This document shows, in pieces, positions 5,950 to 12,803 of a stretch of 17,167 bases of DNA. Source of the DNA: Bulleidia sp. (lineage in GTDB: Bacteria; Bacillota_I; Bacilli_A; Erysipelotrichales; Erysipelotrichaceae). Every line of letters begins with the position of its first letter. The stretch's first letter is position 1. Location: the NCBI GenBank assembly GCA_016293365.1, contig JAEDEK010000026.1:1-17167 (forward strand), written 5' to 3'. The notes beneath the pieces are model-generated. The model was not told the DNA's origin. It did not search any database and worked only from the letters and a program-made list of their open reading frames with translations. Both the position numbers and the translations under genes were made by a program.

Positions 5950-8535
5950 ATGAAAAAAATCATCGCATCCAAAGACCAGTTTACTGCACTGCTTGCAGAT
6001 CATGCTCTCAGCAATCATGGTATTTCCACTGGGATCCGTACTGAAACGCTTTCCGGAGCATTAAAGCTGAAATCAACACCGGTTGAAACAGCTTTGTTTC
6101 AGCTGAAACAGACATTTCATGAAAAAAAAGAGGAGTTTCCGATTTATCGGGATATGTTCATCTATCCTTCTTTTATCATGGAAATCATTGCGTTTACCCG
6201 CAAGGTCATCGCCTATGATATTCCTTCCGATACACTTCCCAGACGGAATGAAAACGAAAAAGAACTGGCACGTATCGTCCAGACTGCGCTTTCCTGCATG
6301 GAATGGGAAGAAACAGAAAACAGAACTTCCATACAGAATCAGTTTGCCCAAATCACTTCTGATCAGAATTACTGCCTGTATCCGCATTTCATCAATGAAC
6401 CATATCTGTATGAAGTATATGATTCCCTGAAAAAAACCATACCTGTGATCACCACACCGGAAGTTCATCCACAGGTCATATTACGACACGGACTCAATGC
6501 ACGACAGGAAATGGAAGCCATTGCGCAGGATATCTGCCGCAAAGGAAAGACATGTAATGTTATCCTGACATCCATGGATACACAGTATCCGCTTCTGCAG
6601 TCTGTTTTTGCCCGTTATGGCATTCCATACTGCACTTCAGAGATTATCATTCCGGTTCATATTCCTTCTGTTTTCACCGCTCTGCTGCGTTATGGAGTTT
6701 CACGGTCCGTACAGGATCTTCAGCAGGCATGCCGTGTTAATGCTTTTGGTGTTCCATTGGATCTGCCTGTGCAGCAGTATCTGTTTTCTCATTTTACACA
6801 GCTGCAGACAGGTAAATCCATTGTGGCGAAGATGCAGGAAGATGCTGTTCTTTCCCACTCCTGTGGACTGTATGAAGCCATGGAGAACAAATGTACAGCA
6901 TTTCTCGAAAAGATTCAGCCTGCTTTGGATTCCATCCATCAGGCGGAAGACATGAATGAAATGATTCATGCATGTTACACCATCATGGCGGAACACCCGT
7001 ATCTGCGTGATCATAACGAACTGAAAGCCGCAATGCAGATCAGAGAAATACTCTCAGGTGTCAATGAACAGATTCATACAAAAGAAGATATCAGCTTCCT
7101 TGCGGATTATCTGGAAACCATCACTGTCAAAGGGACATATCAGGACAGTCCTTTCTGTCATGTTACGGATCTGACACATATCGTTCCCGCTGCTGATATC
7201 AGCTATGTTGTCAGTGTGGATGGATCCTCATATCCAGGTGTGCCGAACGAATCCGGGCTTTTTGATGAAAAATACATGGAAGCTGTTTCAGGCTATCCAT
7301 CTCAGCTGACACGGAATCAGATGTATATCAGCCAGCTTTCCTGGATTGAATCATCTGCCACACAGGAGCTGATCTGCTCCTGGCACACCAATGACTATCA
7401 GGGAAGAGAAGTCCAGCTGGCACTGGAAATTGAACAGAAATTTGGAAAGAATGCTGAAGCATGGCATCTTGACAGACTGTCCCCTGCACCTTTATACCCG
7501 CATACCATCACCTCTGAAACAGCTGCGAAGCTGTTCATGCATCAAGGCGCTGTTACAGGTTCCATTACATCTGTGGAAAATTACTTCCGATGTCCATACC
7601 AGTGTTTTATTCAGTATGGCCTTCATGTCCGAAAACCGGACTACGGATCTCTTTCCACAAACGCCATCGGAAATATCCAGCACTCCATCATGGAACGGTC
7701 CGTCAAGGACTTTCACAAGGCATATGCCTCTATCGATGAAGCGCAGATCCGTGCCTACATCGATCATACATTTGCACTGATGAAGGAAGCCTCTCCGGAT
7801 CAGGTACATTTGCTTGATATGACTCAGGAACGCATGGTTACCGGAATTCGTCTGACAATGAAGTTCCTGCAGTCGTTTGAAAACAGCACATCCTTTACAC
7901 CGGATCAGACGGAACTGAGATTCTGTGAAGAGATCATTGACGGTGTGATTCTGACCGGGGTTATTGACCGTCTGGATCTGTATGGAAAGGAATTTCTGCG
8001 GATCATAGACTACAAATCCACAGGCTATTCGCTTTCTGAAACAAAGGTCAAAGCATGTGTTCAGCTTCAGCTGCTGACGTATGCCATGATTGCTCAGAAG
8101 CTTTACGGCATCACACCAGCAGGTGTCTATTACTGTTCTTTCCGGAGCGAAACCTACGATGTTCCTGCAATGACAAAAGGAAGAAAGGAAATCATTGAAA
8201 CGGATTTCAGTGATGAAGCGGAAGAAGAGCGCATGATGAATCAACGGACACTGAAAGGCTGGACATTCACAGATCGTACCGTTGAAATGGATGAAACCGG
8301 AACACATATCGCAACACTGAAAAAGCAGAAGGATTTCGAACTGATCCGGGCATGCATGCAGGAAATCTATTCCATTTTCCTGTCCCGTATCAGACAGGGA
8401 GATATCTCTTTGTCTCCAGATGAAAGTGCATGCGGATTCTGTTCTTTCCGTCCAATCTGCCGGTATCATGGTGAATACCGCAAGCAGAACCCGCTTGTCT
8501 TTCAGGATGTAAAATTCTCGGTTGGAAAGGATTAG
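5950..8535 (+). CDS. addB: AddB/RexB, helicase-nuclease subunit B
   Basis: 861 residues, cytoplasmic partner of AddA in the AddAB (RexAB) complex that resects DNA double-strand ends for RecA-dependent repair. The C-terminal nuclease is clear: ILTGVIDRLDLYG (D673) and RIIDYKSTG (D687, K689) form the PD-(D/E)XK site. Four cysteines match the AddB iron-sulfur cluster: C548 in YFRCPYQC, and C828, C831, C837 in CGFCSFRPIC with C-x2-C-x5-C spacing. The N-terminal helicase-like half has no Walker A motif, as in RexB-type proteins, and the chain is about 300 residues shorter than Bacillus AddB. ATG 5950 is chosen over an in-frame ATG at 5932 because homology-like sequence starts with MKKIIASKD and the earlier ATG lies upstream of or overlaps the -10 box. 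Followed after 2 nt by addA. Confidence 0.93.
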   Translation: MKKIIASKDQFTALLADHALSNHGISTGIRTETLSGALKLKSTPVETALFQLKQTFHEKKEEFPIYRDMFIYPSFIMEIIAFTRKVIAYDIPSDTLPRRNENEKELARIVQTALSCMEWEETENRTSIQNQFAQITSDQNYCLYPHFINEPYLYEVYDSLKKTIPVITTPEVHPQVILRHGLNARQEMEAIAQDICRKGKTCNVILTSMDTQYPLLQSVFARYGIPYCTSEIIIPVHIPSVFTALLRYGVSRSVQDLQQACRVNAFGVPLDLPVQQYLFSHFTQLQTGKSIVAKMQEDAVLSHSCGLYEAMENKCTAFLEKIQPALDSIHQAEDMNEMIHACYTIMAEHPYLRDHNELKAAMQIREILSGVNEQIHTKEDISFLADYLETITVKGTYQDSPFCHVTDLTHIVPAADISYVVSVDGSSYPGVPNESGLFDEKYMEAVSGYPSQLTRNQMYISQLSWIESSATQELICSWHTNDYQGREVQLALEIEQKFGKNAEAWHLDRLSPAPLYPHTITSETAAKLFMHQGAVTGSITSVENYFRCPYQCFIQYGLHVRKPDYGSLSTNAIGNIQHSIMERSVKDFHKAYASIDEAQIRAYIDHTFALMKEASPDQVHLLDMTQERMVTGIRLTMKFLQSFENSTSFTPDQTELRFCEEIIDGVILTGVIDRLDLYGKEFLRIIDYKSTGYSLSETKVKACVQLQLLTYAMIAQKLYGITPAGVYYCSFRSETYDVPAMTKGRKEIIETDFSDEAEEERMMNQRTLKGWTFTDRTVEMDETGTHIATLKKQKDFELIRACMQEIYSIFLSRIRQGDISLSPDESACGFCSFRPICRYHGEYRKQNPLVFQDVKFSVGKD

Positions 8536-8537
8536 GC

Positions 8538-11500
8538 ATGGGAAAACGATTCGATAAACAACAGCTTGAAGCCATTGAAACACTGGGCACAAATGTTCTT
8601 GTCTCCGCGTCTGCCGGTGCCGGTAAAACCGGAGTTCTTGTTGAAAGACTGACCAAACGGACTGTCAGAGACAAAGTCAGTATTTCCCGGATTGTCGCCA
8701 TGACATTTACCCAGGCAGCAGCCGAGGAAATGAAAAAAAGACTTGCCGGAAGACTCAATGAAGAATATGCCACAGCAAAGACAGAACAAGAGCGGCTGTT
8801 CCTTGCCGGACAGCTTGCAGGTCTTTCCAGCGCAGATATCACAACCATCGACTCCTACTGCCTGAAAATCATCAGAAAATACTATTCCACCATCGGTCTT
8901 GATCCGAAAACCACAGAAACCATTCTTGATGAAGGAACATCCTCTCTGTATCGCAGACAGGCATTTGATCTTGTTCTTGCCCATCTGATTGAAACAGAGC
9001 CACAGGACGCAAGACTGCTTCTTGACTTCTTTTCCCCACGCCCGGAAAATACGGATATTCTGTATGATGCTGTGTGTGCCATCAACCGTACTGCCCAGGC
9101 AGGCATGAATCCTGAAGCATGGTATGAAGATGCGGTTTCCATGTATGCACCTGTAAGATCCTTCCAGGATCTACACCCATCCTTACGCAGTGCCTTTCTT
9201 GCTTCCATCACATGTCAGCTGGAAAACATGCAGGTACAGATTGAAAGAATGAAGGAACTGTCTGTACAGGAAGAAAAAGTCAAGCCGGAAACCCTTGAAG
9301 AAGAAGGCAACATGATTACCAACTGCCTGAACCATCTGCGCGATGGCCGTTATGAAAGCTACCGTTCCTCTTTGACTTCTCTTGCCATGCACAGAACTTC
9401 TCCATGCACAGCAAACGGACCATATTCCAGTCTGCGCAAAAAAGTTGAGGAAACAAAAAAAGCCCTTCTTGAATCAGCCTATCCACAGGAAATACTGATT
9501 TCCGATCATAATGATTTGAGCCATCTTGTATCTGTACTTGTGAATATCGCCCGTGCAGCATGGGATACATTCTGTACCATCAAAAAAGAAAACACATGCA
9601 TGGATTTTACAGATATGGAACGTTTTGCCTATGAGATTCTGCAGAAAAACAACGGCAGTGTTGCCTCTATTCTGCAGGACAGTCTGGATGAGATACTGGT
9701 AGATGAATTTCAGGATACGTCAGAACTGCAGAATGCCATTATCACATGCATTTCCAATGGCCATAATGTATTCCGTGTCGGTGATGTCAAACAGTCCATC
9801 TACCGTTTCCGTCAGGCTAAGCCTGAACTGATGCGTTCTTTGATGCATGATCCGGATACCCATCAGATTACATTACGCCATAACTACCGTTCAAAAGACA
9901 GCATCGTTACCTTTACCAATCTGCTGTTTTCTAAAATCATGAATATCGACGGGTGTCAGGATACCTACACGGAGCTGGACGCCGTATCCATCGGTGAAAA
10001 CAATGCCGCTCAGATGGAAGAGAGTCTGCGCCCTGTCATCTTTGCCTGTATTGAAAAACAGCAGGATCCGGACTTTGATCCAAAACGTGCAAAGGCGGAC
10101 TGGATTTCCGCAGAAATTCTGTCTTTGATGAAAAAGGATCCATCCCTGCATTTCTCAGATTTTGCCATCCTGGTCAGATCTCATGCAGACAAGAATCCGA
10201 TCCGCCAGAGTTTCGAACAGTACAATATTCCGTATGATATTGACGGCAGAGACGGATTCTTCCAGTCCTCTGTTGCGCTCACTATTCTTTCCATGGTACA
10301 TGTCATGCTTGACAGCGATGACGAACTGCATCTGCTTGCTGTAGCAGCCTCTCCATTGTTCGGATACAACGATGAACAGCTTGCACAGCTGAAGATCCGT
10401 TATGGTTCTATTATGCAGGGAATCAAAGAAGAAAATGGCCAGCTGCTTCAGACTCTGCAGAGGCTGAGGTGCATCGCTGACCATCAGGATATTCCCGCCA
10501 TGCTGAGTGAAACAGCACGCATCAATGACTACTACAACCGTCTTTCTTCCAGAGATCAGGCAAATTTTGATTTCCTGTTTGAAAAGGCAGTCAATGGAAA
10601 ATATGATTCCCTGATGACATTTCTGGAAGTCATGGAGGCTGGTCAGGATGAGAAGAGCTCTGAAGCCATGGCAAGAGGAAAGGATGATGATGCGGTAATC
10701 GCAACAACCATCCATCAGTCCAAAGGTCTTCAGTATAAGATTGTTTTCCTGTGGGGTACTTCCGCCAACAGATTCAACGATGCCGGAAGTGCCGTCATGG
10801 TCAATGACACTCTGAAACTCGGTATTTCACACCTTTCCCTTCCATATCGTGCAAGGCGTTCTACAATTGCCCGCATGGCTGTGGAATACCAGAACAGCCT
10901 TGAGGATGTACAGGAATTCGTCCGCCTTCTGTATGTTGCGGTTACCCGCGCAGAACACAGTCTTTATCTGGTGGACTGTCTGAAGGAACCTTTTGAACCG
11001 ATGGATCTGAATGTTTCCTTCCTTCTGGCAAGAAAAGGTATTACAGGTACCATGGACATTCCATTACAGAATGAACCATTGTATCAGACCATCATGGTAG
11101 ATGACATCAATCCGGACAAAGCAATACCTCTTCCAGCCAGATATGCCCAGCAGCTGCCTGTCTTCCATACTCCAGTAGAACATCTGCCATCTCTTTCATC
11201 TCCATCTTCTCTTGAAGTGACATCTCTTCCTCCTCTGGAACCATCAGACAACAGAAAGGCAAAATCATATGGTACGCGAATCCATGAAATCATAGAGGAA
11301 CTGCCGGACACAGAGTGGAATGAATCAATGTTGAAACAATACAGACTTCATTCCGGGGAAGTCAGAAGAATCCTTTCCTTCGGCAGCAGTGATCTGTACC
11401 ATAAGGCACTGACCATGCACATTGAAAAGGAATTCCCGTTCTTTATCATCTCTGAAACGGAGAGAACAACCGGATCCATGGACTTTGTTGCCTGGAATGA

Positions 11501-11681
11501 CCATGAGGTCATGATTATTGACTTCAAGACAGATCATTGTTCCCAGGATGAAATCTACAGCCGTTATCACGCCCAGCTGAATGCCTATCGCTCAGCTGCG
11601 CAGACAATCTGGCCAGATCATCAGATCCGTGTATATGTCTGGTCCATCCACCACGAAAAAGAAATCGAGATCTTTCCATGA
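8538..11681 (+). CDS. addA: AddA/RexA, ATP-dependent helicase-nuclease subunit A
   Basis: 1047 residues; UvrD-type superfamily 1 helicase with a C-terminal RecB-like nuclease, the motor of AddAB. Motifs in order: Q-motif region RFDKQQLEAI (4-13); Walker A SASAGAGKT (K30, T31); motif Ia AMTFTQAAAEEMKKRL; Walker B ILVDEFQDTS (D389, E390); motif III VGDVKQSIYRFRQAKPE; motif IV LRHNYRS; motif V TTIHQSKGLQYKIVFLWG (near 720-737); motif VI LLYVAVTRAEHSLYLV (near 797-812). The nuclease begins with YGTRIHEIIEEL (near 911) and has MDFVAW and MIIDFKTD (D995, K997). All key residues are present, so the enzyme looks intact, although shorter than Bacillus AddA. AAAGGA precedes the ATG, 2 nt after the addB stop, so the two are co-transcribed. 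Confidence 0.97.
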   Translation: MGKRFDKQQLEAIETLGTNVLVSASAGAGKTGVLVERLTKRTVRDKVSISRIVAMTFTQAAAEEMKKRLAGRLNEEYATAKTEQERLFLAGQLAGLSSADITTIDSYCLKIIRKYYSTIGLDPKTTETILDEGTSSLYRRQAFDLVLAHLIETEPQDARLLLDFFSPRPENTDILYDAVCAINRTAQAGMNPEAWYEDAVSMYAPVRSFQDLHPSLRSAFLASITCQLENMQVQIERMKELSVQEEKVKPETLEEEGNMITNCLNHLRDGRYESYRSSLTSLAMHRTSPCTANGPYSSLRKKVEETKKALLESAYPQEILISDHNDLSHLVSVLVNIARAAWDTFCTIKKENTCMDFTDMERFAYEILQKNNGSVASILQDSLDEILVDEFQDTSELQNAIITCISNGHNVFRVGDVKQSIYRFRQAKPELMRSLMHDPDTHQITLRHNYRSKDSIVTFTNLLFSKIMNIDGCQDTYTELDAVSIGENNAAQMEESLRPVIFACIEKQQDPDFDPKRAKADWISAEILSLMKKDPSLHFSDFAILVRSHADKNPIRQSFEQYNIPYDIDGRDGFFQSSVALTILSMVHVMLDSDDELHLLAVAASPLFGYNDEQLAQLKIRYGSIMQGIKEENGQLLQTLQRLRCIADHQDIPAMLSETARINDYYNRLSSRDQANFDFLFEKAVNGKYDSLMTFLEVMEAGQDEKSSEAMARGKDDDAVIATTIHQSKGLQYKIVFLWGTSANRFNDAGSAVMVNDTLKLGISHLSLPYRARRSTIARMAVEYQNSLEDVQEFVRLLYVAVTRAEHSLYLVDCLKEPFEPMDLNVSFLLARKGITGTMDIPLQNEPLYQTIMVDDINPDKAIPLPARYAQQLPVFHTPVEHLPSLSSPSSLEVTSLPPLEPSDNRKAKSYGTRIHEIIEELPDTEWNESMLKQYRLHSGEVRRILSFGSSDLYHKALTMHIEKEFPFFIISETERTTGSMDFVAWNDHEVMIIDFKTDHCSQDEIYSRYHAQLNAYRSAAQTIWPDHQIRVYVWSIHHEKEIEIFP

Positions 11682-11693
11682 TCCCGATTTTTT
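11662..11693. terminator. Terminator of addBA containing the addA stop codon; may serve the ROK gene too
   Basis: Stem AAATCG-a-GATC pairs with GATC-c-CGATTT, a 10-bp stem with one mismatch, loop TTTCCAT, and the last T of the stem runs into TTT. The addA stop codon TGA lies at the loop-stem boundary (11679-11681), so ribosomes finishing addA would cover the hairpin. On the minus strand CGATTT is followed by CTTTTTC, so it could also end ROK transcription. Confidence 0.6.
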
Positions 11694-12604
11694 CATTCTG
11701 CTGTTTCATACAGGAAATGATACAGTGCGCCGATCAGATTGGCGTCATTATAAAATCTGCATGTATCCACCTGAGGCAATGGAAGCTGAATTCCACCAAG
11801 GAAATCCGGATGATAGGTGCGGATATCCTGAATGGACTGCTTCAGATATTCCAGAAGAAGAGGCTGTTGAGAAATTCCACCGCCGATGACCACTTTCTCC
11901 ACATCAAGGAGAACATTGATACTGAAGATGGTAAGAGCCAGATCATCTGTATATTTCTTCAACGCTTTCAGGGCATTCGGCTCCCCGGCATTGATATAGG
12001 CAAATGCCTGCTCTCCATCGATTTTTTCATCCAGTTCCATATATCCCATGACCTTTTCAATCAGGCCTGATGTGCCTAGCTGCGCCACATAACTTGAAGT
12101 TGATGCAGGAGAAGCAATATTGACACACATGGATGAATACTCCCCGGCAAAGAAATCCTTGCCTCTTCGCAGCTTTCCATCTAGAACGATACCACCACCG
12201 ATGGATGTGCCGATCAGAAAAACCGCACCATCTCTGACATCTGACAGATTGCCCTTCCATACTTCCGCAAGAGCTGCTGCTTTTCCATCATTTTCAACAG
12301 AAGCCGGGACCCCGTAACGTTCCTGAAACATCTGCGTCAGCGGAAGTTTCTGCAGGTAAGGGAAAACTCCCACCACATCAATGACTCCCTGTGTGCTATT
12401 GATGATTCCGGGGGAAGAGATTGCAATCCCGTCGATTCCAGGATACTTTTCCACAATTCCGTCAATTACCGCAAAGAATGATTCTACAGTATCCTTCTTT
12501 CCCGGACTTTTTACTTTTCCTTTTTCCAGAATATCCGCTTCTTCATTCATCAATGCATATTTCATGAATGTTCCGCCCCAGTCAAATACAAGATATCTGC
12601 TCAT
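11693..12604 (-). CDS. ROK family sugar kinase lacking the zinc motif
   Basis: 303 residues, cytoplasmic, with actin-like kinase motifs: VFDWGGTFMK (D8, phosphate 1), IAISSPGIIN, the catalytic-base region ENDGKAAALAE (D106), the second phosphate motif LIGTSIGGGIV (130-140), and VVIGGGIS near the end. There is no N-terminal helix-turn-helix, so it is an enzyme rather than a ROK repressor. The usual GEFGHM and CxCGxxGCxE zinc-binding cluster is absent: the equivalent reads GEYSSM (154-159) followed by a cysteine-free loop. Relatives phosphorylate glucose, ManNAc, fructose or beta-glucosides; the substrate cannot be told from sequence alone. Start fixed by the strong GAGGTGG at 12616-12610. Convergent with addA, 11 bp apart. 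Confidence 0.9.
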   Translation of the reverse strand: MSRYLVFDWGGTFMKYALMNEEADILEKGKVKSPGKKDTVESFFAVIDGIVEKYPGIDGIAISSPGIINSTQGVIDVVGVFPYLQKLPLTQMFQERYGVPASVENDGKAAALAEVWKGNLSDVRDGAVFLIGTSIGGGIVLDGKLRRGKDFFAGEYSSMCVNIASPASTSSYVAQLGTSGLIEKVMGYMELDEKIDGEQAFAYINAGEPNALKALKKYTDDLALTIFSINVLLDVEKVVIGGGISQQPLLLEYLKQSIQDIRTYHPDFLGGIQLPLPQVDTCRFYNDANLIGALYHFLYETAE

Positions 12605-12631
12605 AAGATCCACCTCATTGTTTCTGCTTCC

Positions 12632-12660
12632 ATAATAAAGTATTCCGCCCCATTTTCCAA
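12632..12660 (-). promoter_or_regulatory. Promoter of the ROK kinase gene
   Basis: On the minus strand TTGGAA (12660-12655) and TATTAT (12637-12632) are spaced by 17 nt. It lies just downstream of the terminator at 12664-12690, giving the kinase gene an independent start with a leader of about 20 nt that includes its ribosome site. Confidence 0.55.
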
Positions 12661-12663
12661 AAC

Positions 12664-12690
12664 AAAAAAAAACAGAGAAATACTTCTCTG
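12664..12690 (-). terminator. Rho-independent terminator upstream of the ROK gene
   Basis: CAGAGAA-GTAT-TTCTCTG, a perfect 7-bp stem with a 4-nt loop, followed by nine T residues on the minus strand. It ends either the transcript of the 982-codon gene (3' untranslated part about 110 nt) or the short RNA proposed for 12664-12728. Confidence 0.88.
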
Positions 12691-12728
12691 CTTTTGCATC
12701 ATGCATCACTTGGCAACAGGGCTGATGC
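12664..12728 (-). ncRNA. Possible short structured RNA or leader (about 65 nt)
   Basis: A TATAAT at 12740-12735 predicts a start near 12728. The RNA would open with an 5' hairpin (GCATCA pairing with TGATGC, 14-nt loop) and finish with the terminator hairpin and nine U residues. No open reading frame of note lies within it. It matches no riboswitch class I can recognise. It could equally be the structured 3' end of the upstream gene's mRNA. Confidence 0.35.
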
Positions 12729-12734
12729 ATTGTC

Positions 12735-12762
12735 ATTATAGTCCTTCCTGACAGGCAGTCCA
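12735..12762 (-). promoter_or_regulatory. Possible promoter of the short RNA
   Basis: TGGACT (12762-12757) and a consensus TATAAT (12740-12735) are separated by 16 nt on the minus strand, in the gap after the 982-codon gene. The -35 matches consensus poorly; the -10 is perfect. Confidence 0.4.
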
Positions 12763-12803
12763 CACTTTTGCACTGTTTTTCTGTTTCATTTCACGGAACA
12801 TGG

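Noticed and set aside
7492..8592. 366-codon open frame antisense to addB
   Set aside because: Overlaps well-supported addB in full; its translation is Cys/His/Phe-rich without recognisable motifs, as expected of a shadow frame.
10155..10715. 186-codon open frame antisense to addA
   Set aside because: Lies fully inside addA and has no recognisable domain.
12600..12618. Five-codon upstream frame MRWIL overlapping the ROK start
   Set aside because: It is just the ribosome-binding site read as codons; nothing suggests translation.
12605..12763. 53-residue upstream extension of the ROK frame
   Set aside because: Crosses a terminator and two promoters; GAGGTGG fixes the start at 12604.
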